In this document: in pieces, positions 42,232 through 50,085 of the stretch
How positions within the stretch are numbered: the first letter of the stretch is position 1
How the letters are laid out: each line of letters begins with the position of its first letter
NCBI RefSeq assembly: GCF_026340095.1
Contig: NZ_JAPEPO010000001.1
Coordinates: forward strand, 7,956,501 to 8,020,500
Length of the DNA stretch: 64,000 nucleotides
From: Streptomyces sp. NBC_01446
GTDB taxonomy: Bacteria; Actinomycetota; Actinomycetes; Streptomycetales; Streptomycetaceae
Reading direction: 5' to 3'
Notes under the pieces: generated by a model
Databases searched by the model: none
What the model saw: the letters and a program-made list of their open reading frames with translations, nothing else
What the model was told of the DNA's origin: nothing
Program-made: the position numbers and the translations under genes

Positions 42232-42384
42232 ATGGCCAGGGTGCTCTGTGCGGCGGGTACCCGGGAGATCCTTGAGGCCTGGCTGGACGGCAAGCCGATC
42301 CGTGACGAGTACCTGATCGTGGCGGGCGGCGCGCCGGCCGGCGCGGGCGCGTACTCCTGCTCCACGGCGCCCGGTGACTCCTGA
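42232..42384 (+). CDS. Small hypothetical protein, possibly a gene remnant
   Basis: A 50-residue reading frame starting MARVLCAAGTREILEAWLDG and containing KPIRDEYLIVAGG. GAGGAG lies nine bases before the ATG. The sequence has the look of a protein C-terminal tail (charged helix followed by a Gly/Ala-rich loop) rather than a complete domain. It may be a real small protein or a relic left by deletion between the molybdopterin gene and the second HTH-TOBE gene. The rest of 42048-42414 shows nothing else. Confidence 0.35.
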   Translation: MARVLCAAGTREILEAWLDGKPIRDEYLIVAGGAPAGAGAYSCSTAPGDS

Positions 42385-42414
42385 GGCTGCCGAGACGGCC
42401 GCCGCTCGCGAACG

Positions 42415-42807
42415 TCAGGTGCGGTCGATGTGCACGTTCGTCGACTTCACGCGGGCGGTGGCCTTCGCGCCCACCTCAAGTCCCAGCTCCTCCACGGCCT
42501 CACGCGTGAGCAGCGACACGAGCCGGTGAGGGCCCGCCTGGATCTCCACCTGGGCCGCCACGTCACCCAGCTTCACGGCGGTGACGATGCCCGGGAAGGC
42601 GTTGCGCGCGGAGGTGTACGAGATGTCGTCCTCGCCGCCGGTCCTGGCGACCTCGACCGAGAGAGCTGCCAGGTCCCTGCCGTCGATGAGCCGCCGCCCA
42701 CCCGCGTCACGATGGGTGGCCACTCTGCCCGCGTCGGCCCATCGGCGTGCGGTGTCCGGACTCACGCCGAGGAGCCGGGCGGCCTGGCCGATCGTGTAGG
42801 ACTGCAT
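42415..42807 (-). CDS. ModE-like HTH-TOBE regulator (second copy)
   Basis: A 130-residue paralogue of the protein at 41042-41428 with the same layout: HTH (YTIGQAARLLGVSPDTARRW) then a Mop domain (ARNAFPGIVTAVKLGDVAAQ ... KATARVKSTNVHIDRT). It probably senses molybdate or tungstate and regulates nearby genes. The ATG lies 7 nt after a TATCTT box with no ribosome site, so it too appears leaderless. It is convergent with the small reading frame and follows the GNAT gene on the same strand. Confidence 0.87.
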   Translation of the reverse strand: MQSYTIGQAARLLGVSPDTARRWADAGRVATHRDAGGRRLIDGRDLAALSVEVARTGGEDDISYTSARNAFPGIVTAVKLGDVAAQVEIQAGPHRLVSLLTREAVEELGLEVGAKATARVKSTNVHIDRT

Positions 42808-42814
42808 ACGCGCC

Positions 42815-42820
42815 AAGATA
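42815..42820 (-). promoter_or_regulatory. Putative -10 box of the second HTH-TOBE gene
   Basis: TATCTT on the minus strand, 7 nt before the ATG at 42807. It lies in the 22-bp gap after the GNAT gene, whose last codons (42830 onward) would contain any -35 box. Confidence 0.35.
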
Positions 42821-42829
42821 GACGAATAC

Positions 42830-43285
42830 TCAGGTGAGCCCGTCCTCGGTGAGCCGCATCGTGAACCAGAGGGCGGGGTCCTCCGGCAGCACGTATCGCT
42901 CCACTTCCACGAACCCGTGCTTCTCCGCGAACCGCACCCCGGCCACGTTCGACGCCAGGATGACCGTCTCGATGACGGCGGCGTCCAGTGTGCGGGCGTG
43001 CTCCAGGCCGTGCCGGTAGAGCACTTCGCCGAAGCCTTGCCGGCGGTGGTCGGGGAGCACGCGGGCGATCACCGTGGCGGTGGCGGTGTCGTCCGCAGGA
43101 GGGCGCACCGTCGTGCAGCCCACAAGGGTGTCGCCGAGATAGGCGACTTCCAGATGGTTGCGCCCCACCCGCTCCCGCACGTCGTCGAGGGACAGCGGGT
43201 CGGCCGGGATGATCAGGTTGTGGACGTGTCGCCAGTCCTCGATCAGGGCGTCGCCCTGCACCTTCTCAATGCGGAGATCAGTCAT
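42830..43285 (-). CDS. GNAT family N-acetyltransferase
   Basis: A 151-residue GNAT protein transferring an acetyl group from acetyl-CoA. The acetyl-CoA loop is in ATVIARVLPDHRRQGFGEVL (R-x-x-G-x-G), with LEVAYLGDTLVGCTTVRP as the preceding strands and VILASNVAGVRFAEKHGFVE as the conserved N-x-x-x-x-x-F-x-x-x-x-G-F motif. Substrate unknown. No clear ribosome site before the ATG; the frame extends 30 bp upstream. Confidence 0.87.
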   Translation of the reverse strand: MTDLRIEKVQGDALIEDWRHVHNLIIPADPLSLDDVRERVGRNHLEVAYLGDTLVGCTTVRPPADDTATATVIARVLPDHRRQGFGEVLYRHGLEHARTLDAAVIETVILASNVAGVRFAEKHGFVEVERYVLPEDPALWFTMRLTEDGLT

Positions 43286-43404
43286 CGCAGCAGGAAAGCG
43301 TGCGCGTCGCCGCACGTCAACTGCGTATCTGCGCCCCGGCGTCGGTGATCGGGCGACCGCTTCGGCGACCGACGGTCCCGGCGACGCGGTAGCGCGGCGC
43401 TGCT

Positions 43405-45927
43405 TCAGCGCGTCGTCTCAGGGGCCGGTCCGTCGGTCCCGGCGGCCGGTTCGTCCGTATCGGAGACCGGCTCGTCCGTCTGGTCGGTGAGGGACTGTTC
43501 GGCCCAGATGACTTTCCCGTCGAGGGTGTAGCGCGCTCCCCAGCGCTGGGAGAACTGGGAGACGAGAAACAGGCCGCGCCCGCCCTCGTCGGTGGTGCGG
43601 GGGTGGCGCAGATGCGGAGCGCTGGCGCCCGCGTCGGACACCTCGCAGATCAGCGCCCGTTCGACGATCAGACGCAGCCGGATCGGCCCGGAGGCGTACC
43701 GGATCGCGTTGGTGACGAGTTCGCTGACGACGAGTTCCGTGGTGTAGGCGAGTTCGTCGAGCCCCCATTCGGACAGCTGCCGGGTGACCTTCTTGCGTGC
43801 CTCGGCGACGACCGCCGGGTCGCTCTCCAGATCCCACGACGCGACCTGCCCGGCGCCCAGGCGGTGGGTGCGGGCCATCAGCAGGGCCACGTCGTCGTTC
43901 GGGCGCGAGGGCACCAGCGCGTCGACGACGGCCACGCAGCGGCCCTCCAGGGACGGGCCGCGTAGCTCCAGGGCATTGCGCAGGCGCTCCCGGCCCGCGT
44001 CGAGACCGGGCTCGCGGCCGGGTTCCCGTGGGTCGACGGCGAGCAGTCCGTCGGTGTGCAGCGCGAGCACAGTGCCTTCCGCGAGGGAGAGCTCGGCCGC
44101 CTCGAAGGGCAGACCGCCCGTGCCGAGCGCAGGCCCGATCGGGAGGTCGGGGAAGGAGACCTCGCCGTCCGGGGTGACGAGCGCGGGCGGGGGATGCGCG
44201 GAGCTGGCCATGGCGCACTGGCCGCTGACCGGGTCGTACACCACGTACAGACAGCTGGAGCCCACGGCCTGGACCGCGCTGCGGGCGTCCTCCTCGCGTG
44301 CGCCCCTGCTGACGAGGTCGTCGAGGTGGGCGAGCACCTCTTCCGGCGGCAGGTCCAGATCGGCGAGCGTCTGGACCGCGGTGCGCAGCCGCCCCATGGC
44401 GGCGGCGCCGTCGATGCCGTGGCCGGGGACGTCGCCCACAACGAGGGCGACTCGGGCGCCGGACAGCGGGATGACGTCGAACCAGTCGCCGCCGAGGCCC
44501 GTCAACTCGTCAGCGGGCCGGTAGCAGGCGGTGACGTCCACCGCGTTCTGCTCGGGCAGGTGGCTCGGCAGCAGACTCCGCTGAAGCACCAGCGCGGCGT
44601 CGCGTTCGCGTGTGTAGCGGCGGGCGTTGTCGACGCAGATCGCGGCCCGGGCGACGAACTCCTCCGCGAGCGCCAGATCCTCCGCGTCGAACGGGTCGGG
44701 GCGGTCGCGCCGGAAGAAGCTGGTGACGCCCATCGTGATGCCGCGCGAGCGGATCGGCACGATCATCATCGAGTGCAGCCCGAGTTCGATGAGGGAGGCC
44801 GCCGGGCGGCCGGGGTCGGTGGCGGTCCAGTCCTCGTCCCGGGGATCCACCTGCTCCGCGTACCAGGACACGCCGCTGGTCAGGACGCGGACAGGGGGTG
44901 ATTCCGGGCGGTAGCGGGCCGCCTCCCCGATGCGGACGAGGGTCTCGGGAAGGCCGTCCCGCACCGACCGGTGGCCCGCGCGCCGCAGCGTGACCATCTC
45001 CGGGTCGCTCGGCGTCCCCGCCGTCGGCTCGGCCCCTTCGAGGACCGACTCCAGCAGATCCACGGCGACGAAGTCCGCGAGGCCGGGCACTGCCACGTCT
45101 GCCAGTTCCTGCGCGGTCTGTACGACGTCCAGACTCCGGCCGATGTGCTCACCGGCCCGGTCGAGGAGGGCGAGCCGCTGCCGGGCCAGATAGCGCTCGG
45201 TGATGTCCATCGCCGTGTAGTACACGCCCAGCGGGGACCCGTTCTCGTCGTTGAGCCGAGTGAACGACATGGCGTGGCAGCACTGGCGGTGCGGCGCGGA
45301 CTGCACGCGGCCAACCTGCTCGTAGCCCACGACCGCTACCCCCGTGTCGAGGACCTGCCGCATCTGCCCCTCGAGCTGCTCGGAGTCGAGTCCGGGCTGG
45401 ATGTCCGCCAGCCTGCGGCCGATACGGTCCCGCGCCGGACCGCCGCCGAACTGCGCCAGCGCGTCGTTCGACCACACGTACCTCAGGTCCGTGTCCACGA
45501 TCGCGATGCCCAGGGGGGAACGCGTGGCCATCTGCTCCAGGACGGAGCGGCTCATCTCCCATCCGGGCGCCCGCGCCAGGTCCGTCACGAGCGCGATCCA
45601 GCGCTCGGGCTCCGGGCAGAGCTGTGCCTCGACGACGTGCACCATCAGGGGGACGGGGTGCCCGTCGCGGTGTTTCGCCCTCAGGATCCCCGACCATCCG
45701 CCGCCCCGCCTGCACTGCTCGGCGAGCGCGACAGCGCGGACCGCGTCCTCGGGCATCAGGAGCTCGGCCACCTTCCGGCCCACCACCTCGGCGGCCGCGT
45801 ACCCCAGCAGCCGCTCGCTCCCGCCGGACCAGCCGGACACCACGCCATGTGTGTCGAACAGCACCGGCGCGGCATCCGCCACGTCGAAGCGCTGCTCTGC
45901 GGCGTCGCTCTGCTCGCTCGTCCCCAC
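43405..45927 (-). CDS. PAS-PAS-GAF-SpoIIE phosphatase with anti-sigma-type ATPase domain
   Basis: An 840-residue cytosolic signalling protein. Order: PAS (about 15-120, VLFDTHGVVSGWSGGSERLL), PAS (130-250, DTDLRYVWSNDALAQFGGGP), GAF (265-450, ending FVARAAICVDNARRYTRERD), PP2C/SpoIIE phosphatase (455-690, with LGGDWFDVIPL, VGDVPGHGIDGAAAM and LALHTDGLL metal Asp residues), and a HATPase_c kinase-like domain (700-820, ELVVSELVTNAIRYASGPIR, DEGGRGLFLVSQFSQRWG). This architecture dephosphorylates and phosphorylates anti-anti-sigma factors in partner-switching control. The GTG used here has GGAG nine bases upstream; an in-frame GTG at 45978 is the alternative. No sigma genes are adjacent. Confidence 0.92.
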   Translation of the reverse strand: MGTSEQSDAAEQRFDVADAAPVLFDTHGVVSGWSGGSERLLGYAAAEVVGRKVAELLMPEDAVRAVALAEQCRRGGGWSGILRAKHRDGHPVPLMVHVVEAQLCPEPERWIALVTDLARAPGWEMSRSVLEQMATRSPLGIAIVDTDLRYVWSNDALAQFGGGPARDRIGRRLADIQPGLDSEQLEGQMRQVLDTGVAVVGYEQVGRVQSAPHRQCCHAMSFTRLNDENGSPLGVYYTAMDITERYLARQRLALLDRAGEHIGRSLDVVQTAQELADVAVPGLADFVAVDLLESVLEGAEPTAGTPSDPEMVTLRRAGHRSVRDGLPETLVRIGEAARYRPESPPVRVLTSGVSWYAEQVDPRDEDWTATDPGRPAASLIELGLHSMMIVPIRSRGITMGVTSFFRRDRPDPFDAEDLALAEEFVARAAICVDNARRYTRERDAALVLQRSLLPSHLPEQNAVDVTACYRPADELTGLGGDWFDVIPLSGARVALVVGDVPGHGIDGAAAMGRLRTAVQTLADLDLPPEEVLAHLDDLVSRGAREEDARSAVQAVGSSCLYVVYDPVSGQCAMASSAHPPPALVTPDGEVSFPDLPIGPALGTGGLPFEAAELSLAEGTVLALHTDGLLAVDPREPGREPGLDAGRERLRNALELRGPSLEGRCVAVVDALVPSRPNDDVALLMARTHRLGAGQVASWDLESDPAVVAEARKKVTRQLSEWGLDELAYTTELVVSELVTNAIRYASGPIRLRLIVERALICEVSDAGASAPHLRHPRTTDEGGRGLFLVSQFSQRWGARYTLDGKVIWAEQSLTDQTDEPVSDTDEPAAGTDGPAPETTR

Positions 45928-46091
45928 GGTGTCCCGCTCCGTCCTGAGAGTGGTTTCTCTCTCCCGCCCATTCTTCACCTCGTGTGACGATGACGGCAGG
46001 TGTGCGCCGCCGCGCCAGGAAAATCAGGGGCGCCCGCGGGCGTTCCTTGCGAAGATGACCGCCCGTCGTGCCCGCTCCGGAGGGAATTCAC

Positions 46092-46502
46092 GTGCCCCGC
46101 GCCGTCTCGCTGATCCGCTCGTCCTCGCTGTCCGACGTCGCCGAGTACGCCTACGCGGCCACGGCTCCCGCCGAAGCGCGGCTGATCTTCCTCGCGGGGG
46201 CCTGTCCGCTGAACGAGGACGGCTCGACGGCTGCCGTCGGCGACTACGCCGGACAGGCGGCCAAGGCTGTCGAGAACATGCGGACGGCGCTCGCCGCGTC
46301 GGGCGCCACCCTCGACGACGTGATCAGCACCCGTGTCCTCGTCGCGTCCACGCGCCAGGCGGACCTGGTGACGGCTTGGCAGGTGGTGCGTGACGCGTTC
46401 GGCGACCACGACGTCCCCAGCACGTTGATGGGGGTCACGGTGCTCGGGTACGAGGACCAGCTGGTGGAGATCGAGGGCGTCGCGGCGGTACTGGACTCCT
46501 GA
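46092..46502 (+). CDS. RidA family protein
   Basis: A 136-residue RidA/YjgF-like protein; the family hydrolyses reactive imine/enamine intermediates of amino-acid metabolism. It reads YAYAATAPAEARLIFLAGACP, DYAGQAAKAVENMRTALAAS, GATLDDVISTRVLVAS and ends with VLGYEDQLVEIEGVAAV, where the usual active-site Arg region (x-x-R-x-A/x-V-x-V) is divergent, so it may be a RidA paralogue with another role. GTG follows GGAGGG by seven bases; another GTG lies 24 bp upstream. Confidence 0.87.
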   Translation: MPRAVSLIRSSSLSDVAEYAYAATAPAEARLIFLAGACPLNEDGSTAAVGDYAGQAAKAVENMRTALAASGATLDDVISTRVLVASTRQADLVTAWQVVRDAFGDHDVPSTLMGVTVLGYEDQLVEIEGVAAVLDS

Positions 46503-46519
46503 CGGGGGCGGGCCGATCG

Positions 46520-46636
46520 CCCGATCGCGGGTGGCCGCTCGGGCCCGGTTCCCTGGGTGGCGGCCACGCCACTAGAGACCCGATCGCGGGTGGCCGCTCG
46601 GGCCCGGTTCCCTGGGTGGCGGCCACGCCACTAGAG
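46520..46636 (+). repeat. 58-bp exact tandem duplication upstream of the DUF1707 gene
   Basis: Bases 46520-46577 and 46579-46636 are identical over 58 bp (period 59). Each copy runs from CCCGATCGCGGG to GCCACTAGAG. The second copy supplies most of the -10 box of the DUF1707 gene; in the first copy the box ends TAGAGA instead of TAGAGT. Confidence 0.95.
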
Positions 46637-46643
46637 TGCCTCC
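46632..46643 (+). promoter_or_regulatory. Putative leaderless promoter -10 box of the DUF1707 gene
   Basis: TAGAGT at 46632-46637 is followed by 6 nt and the ATG at 46644. No ribosome site is present. Confidence 0.45.
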
Positions 46644-47291
46644 ATGCCCGGTGAAATGGTGCCAGACCGCCGCGAACTGCGTGCGTCGCACGAGGAGCGC
46701 GACCAGGTCGTGGAGCGGCTGACCGTCGCCGCCGGTGACGGCCGGCTGACCGCGGACGAGCTGGACGAGCGGCTCGAGGCCGCGCTGACGGCCCGTACCC
46801 ATGGTGAGCTGGCGGCCCTGCTCGCCGACCTGCCGGACGCCGGTCCCGCGTGGGCCGCCGGGGTCGCGGCCGCCGCACCGAAAGACGTGTCGCGGATCGT
46901 CGTCGACGGCGCGAGCGCGAAGCGGGACGGCGGCTGGGTGGTCCCGAGGCGTCTGGCGATCGACTCGAGGAGCGGTTCCGTCGTTCTCGACTTCACCCAG
47001 GCCGTCGTCGCGGAGCCGACCCTGGAGATCGAGGTCGCGGTGCGCAGCGGGTCGGTGACGCTGCTCGTGCCGCCGGACGTCGTCGCCGACGTCGACGACG
47101 TGGCCGTACGCAACGGCAGCGTGCGCCATCAGGCGCGGCCCGAGCCCGCGACACCGGTCAGGCTGCGCATCCAGATGTCGGGTGAGGTGCACGGCGGCAG
47201 CATCGCGATACGGCCGCCCAGGCCGCCCCGCCGCGGCTTCTGGCAGTGGCTGCTGCGGCGCCCGCGACCGGTGGCGGCGCTCCCGCGCTGA
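46644..47291 (+). CDS. DUF1707 domain protein
   Basis: A 215-residue protein. The N-terminal DUF1707 (SHOCT-like) domain reads LRASHEERDQVVERLTVAAG then DGRLTADELDERLEAALTAR and LAALLADLP, with the family's R-x-S-x-x-E-R-x-x-V start. The rest, about 140 residues, is a beta-rich domain (LAIDSRSGSVVLDFTQAVVA, LEIEVAVRSGSVTLLVPPDV) like cell-wall-active-antibiotics-response (LiaF-type) proteins. The C-terminus is very basic (RRGFWQWLLRRPRPVAALPR) and may contact membrane or nucleic acid. Apparently leaderless behind the 58-bp duplication. Function unknown. Confidence 0.85.
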   Translation: MPGEMVPDRRELRASHEERDQVVERLTVAAGDGRLTADELDERLEAALTARTHGELAALLADLPDAGPAWAAGVAAAAPKDVSRIVVDGASAKRDGGWVVPRRLAIDSRSGSVVLDFTQAVVAEPTLEIEVAVRSGSVTLLVPPDVVADVDDVAVRNGSVRHQARPEPATPVRLRIQMSGEVHGGSIAIRPPRPPRRGFWQWLLRRPRPVAALPR

Positions 47292-47386
47292 CCGGGCCTC
47301 AGTGAGACCTCCGGCTGAGCTTGATCATGGTCCGTCCCCGGGGGCTAAGGTCGGCCCGAGCGTTCGCTGCGCGAGGAGGACCGGCC

Positions 47387-48031
47387 ATGGAAGCCGCCGA
47401 TGTGAACACCCCTGCCGACGACGGCTCACCAGGACGGGCGGGATACCGGAGGTCGGCCGGGTCGCCGCGCGGCGAAGCCCGGCGGCGGGAACTCCTCGCC
47501 CTCGTCACCGATGACCTCGAGGTCAACGGGCTCGTGGACTTCTCGCTCCGGCGCGCGGCGCGAGCGGCCGGCACCACGCACAAGGTGCTGCTCTACCACT
47601 TCGACGGGGCCGACGACCTGCTCACGCAGGCGATCGTCCAGCTGCGCGAGCGGCGCATCGCGAAGGCGCTCGCCGCCGCCACCGAGGGCCACGACCGCAG
47701 GACGCTGGCGGAATGGGTGCGCGCGGTCTGGCCGATCCTCGTGGGGCCGGAGGCGCGCGTGCTCGACCAGGCCATCGGGCTGGCGATGTACGACCCGGAG
47801 CGCCACGCCGCACTGGGCCGCGAGGCGTCGCAGCAGTATCTGCCCACGCTGCTGTCCGTGTGCCCCGGGCACTGGTCCGACCGTCGCAAGCTCGAGGTCG
47901 CCGAGATGGTCCTCGCCACGCTCCGGGGCTTTCTGGTGGACGCGCGGACCAGCGGTGACGCCGAGGGTGTCGCCGCCGGGTTCGAGGCGCTGGCCCGCGC
48001 GCTGGAGCGGGAGGAGGCCGCGGAGGCGTGA
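47387..48031 (+). CDS. TetR family transcriptional regulator
   Basis: A 214-residue TetR-type protein. After a 30-residue flexible tail the HTH reads ARRRELLALVTDDLEVNGLV then FSLRRAARAAGTTHKVLLYH, with the LLYHF core typical of TetR_N. The C-domain (LAEWVRAVWPILVGPEARVL) is TetR-like. GAGGAGG lies seven bases before the ATG. It precedes two overlapping hydrolase genes on the same strand (140-bp gap), which it may regulate; no clear palindrome is seen. Confidence 0.87.
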   Translation: MEAADVNTPADDGSPGRAGYRRSAGSPRGEARRRELLALVTDDLEVNGLVDFSLRRAARAAGTTHKVLLYHFDGADDLLTQAIVQLRERRIAKALAAATEGHDRRTLAEWVRAVWPILVGPEARVLDQAIGLAMYDPERHAALGREASQQYLPTLLSVCPGHWSDRRKLEVAEMVLATLRGFLVDARTSGDAEGVAAGFEALARALEREEAAEA

Positions 48032-48170
48032 CCGCGGTGCCCGGACGGCACCCGATCCGGCCGGACCGCGTGGGCGGAGTCCGTGGACAGGTTGTGAACC
48101 ACATGGTTCACTTTCGGTGAGGGTGTTTCTCATCCACTCGGATCCACGCGGGTCCACTCGGAGGCCGGTC

Positions 48171-49136
48171 ATGCGGATGTCCATGGAGCGGGAGAAAGTC
48201 CGATTCCCCAGCGGCGGCACCGAATGCGCCGCGTGGCACTACCCGGGGACGAACGGCGCGTGCGTGGTCATGGCGCCCGGCGGCGGGGTGACCAAGGAGC
48301 CGGGCACCGACCCGTTCGCGGCGCGCTTCCACGCCGCCGGGTTCAGCGTCCTGGCCTTCGACTACCGGCGCTTCGGCGAGAGCGGGGGCGCGCCGCGCCA
48401 GATCCTGGACATCGAGGAGCAACTCGCCGACTGGCGTGCCGCGATCGCCCGTGCCGCGACACTGCCGGAGGTCGACCCCGCACGCGTCGCGGCCTGGGGG
48501 TTCTCGGCCTCGGGCGGTCACATCTTCCAAGTCGCGGCGCGCGCACCGCGGTTGGCGGCTGCGATCGCCCAGACGCCGCTGGCCGACGGGCCCGTGGCGT
48601 CGCGCCGGGCGATGGCGTATCAGACGCCGTGGGGAATGCTCCGGCTCACCGTGAGGGGCCTCCTCGATGCCGCCGGTGGTCTCGTCGGACGTAAGCCCCT
48701 GCTGATGCCGCTCGCCGGTCCGCCCGGGACCGTGGCGATGCTCACCACGCCGGACGGGAACGAGGGCGACCGGGCGCTCAACCCGGGCAACCGCTACCCG
48801 GACTGGCAGCAGGAGGTCGCCGCCCGCTCGGCGCTGAGCCTCAGCTTCTACCGGCCGGGCCGCCAGGCGTCCAAGGCGCGGTGTCCCCTGCTGGTCGTCG
48901 TGTGCGACCAGGACCGGTCCGCCCTGCCGGGGCCGGCCGTCGACGCAGCGCGACAAGCACCGCAAGCAGAGGTGGTCCACCTGCCGGGAGGGCACTACGC
49001 GCCCTTCATGGACGCGCACGACCCGGCCGTCGAAGCCGAACTCGCCTTTCTGCAGCGCCACTTGCTCGGCAGGACGCCACCCGCCGGCCCTGAGGCCGCC
49101 GTCACCTCTGATCCTTCGGCCCGGAGCCGGTCATGA
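48171..49136 (+). CDS. Alpha/beta hydrolase (S9/DUF-like)
   Basis: A 321-residue cytosolic alpha/beta hydrolase. It shows the oxyanion region GACVVMAPGGGVTKEPG, LAFDYRRFGESGGAPRQILD, nucleophile elbow AAWGFSASGGHIF (G-x-S-x-x-G), acid in LLVVVCDQDRSALP and His in HLPGGHYAPF. The group includes dienelactone-hydrolase-like and cephalosporin-esterase-like enzymes; substrate unknown. GGAGG lies six bases before the ATG. The last 4 bases (ATGA) overlap the next hydrolase gene. Confidence 0.87.
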   Translation: MRMSMEREKVRFPSGGTECAAWHYPGTNGACVVMAPGGGVTKEPGTDPFAARFHAAGFSVLAFDYRRFGESGGAPRQILDIEEQLADWRAAIARAATLPEVDPARVAAWGFSASGGHIFQVAARAPRLAAAIAQTPLADGPVASRRAMAYQTPWGMLRLTVRGLLDAAGGLVGRKPLLMPLAGPPGTVAMLTTPDGNEGDRALNPGNRYPDWQQEVAARSALSLSFYRPGRQASKARCPLLVVVCDQDRSALPGPAVDAARQAPQAEVVHLPGGHYAPFMDAHDPAVEAELAFLQRHLLGRTPPAGPEAAVTSDPSARSRS

Positions 49137-50017
49137 GGGAGATCGAGCTGACCGCAGGGACCGTCGCATACGAGGACACGGGAGAGCGGGCGGACGCGGA
49201 CGCGGGCAGCGATGGCCCCACGCTCGTCTTCCTGCACGGCCTGATGATGGACGCCTCGCTCTGGGACGGCCCGATCGCGGAACTGTCCGGCGAGCACCGG
49301 TGCGTGGCGCCGACGCTGCCCCTGGGCGCGCACCGCCGCGCGATGCGCGACGACGCCGACCTGTCGCTGCCCGGGGTCGCCCGCCTCGTCGTCGAGTTCC
49401 TCGACCGTCTCGACCTGCGCGACGTCACCCTCGTCGGAAACGACACCGGCGGGGCGCTCGTCCAACTGGTCATCTCCGAGGGCGCCGCCGAGCGCGTGGG
49501 CCGCGTGGTGCTTGTCTCGTGCGAGGCGTTCGACAACCTTCCACCGGGGCTGACCGGCAGGACGCTCGCTCTCGCGGGGAAGCTGTCGCCAAGGATGTTC
49601 GGGCTCTTCATGCAGCAGATGCGCATCGGCGCGGTGCGGCGGCTGCCCATTGCGTTCGGGCGGCTGACCAGACGAGGCGGCGCCGCGACCGGCCGGTGGA
49701 TGAGGCCCGTCATCACGCAACAGGAGATCCGCCGTGATGCCGTACGGATGTTGCGCGCGGTCTTCGCCGACACCCGCGTCCTGCTCCGGGCGGCGGAGCG
49801 CCTGCCGGTGTTCGACCGGCCCGCGCTCATCGTGTGGGCGCGCGACGACCGAGTGATGCCGCTCGCCCACGGCCGACGCCTCGCCGAACTCCTCCCGCAG
49901 GGCCGGCTGGTCGAGATCGAGGACAGCTACACCCTCGTCCCCTTGGACCAGCCGACCGAACTGGCCTTAGCTGTACGGGAGTTCACGTGCGTACCCGGTC
50001 CTGACCCCCGCTGGTGA
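49133..50017 (+). CDS. Alpha/beta hydrolase with Asp nucleophile (haloalkane dehalogenase-like)
   Basis: A 294-residue alpha/beta hydrolase. The elbow is VTLVGNDTGGALVQ, with Asp where esterases have Ser, as in haloalkane and haloacetate dehalogenases. LVFLHGLMMDASLWDGPIAE is the oxyanion loop and LIVWARDDRVMPL the acid strand. At the expected catalytic His the sequence reads EIEDSYTLVPLDQP, with Tyr in place of His, so classical hydrolysis may be impaired or altered. Translationally coupled to the preceding hydrolase (ATGA overlap). Substrate unknown. Confidence 0.85.
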   Translation: MREIELTAGTVAYEDTGERADADAGSDGPTLVFLHGLMMDASLWDGPIAELSGEHRCVAPTLPLGAHRRAMRDDADLSLPGVARLVVEFLDRLDLRDVTLVGNDTGGALVQLVISEGAAERVGRVVLVSCEAFDNLPPGLTGRTLALAGKLSPRMFGLFMQQMRIGAVRRLPIAFGRLTRRGGAATGRWMRPVITQQEIRRDAVRMLRAVFADTRVLLRAAERLPVFDRPALIVWARDDRVMPLAHGRRLAELLPQGRLVEIEDSYTLVPLDQPTELALAVREFTCVPGPDPRW

Positions 50018-50085
50018 CTCCCGGCCCCGCCGGGCGCGCGCCAATCCGCTTGCCATGATCGGCGCCCGGACCCGAGGATGACGCC

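Noticed and set aside
46068..46091. Earlier GTG start for the RidA gene
   Set aside because: The GGAGGG box lies between the two GTG codons with ideal spacing to the second, and family homology starts only after it.
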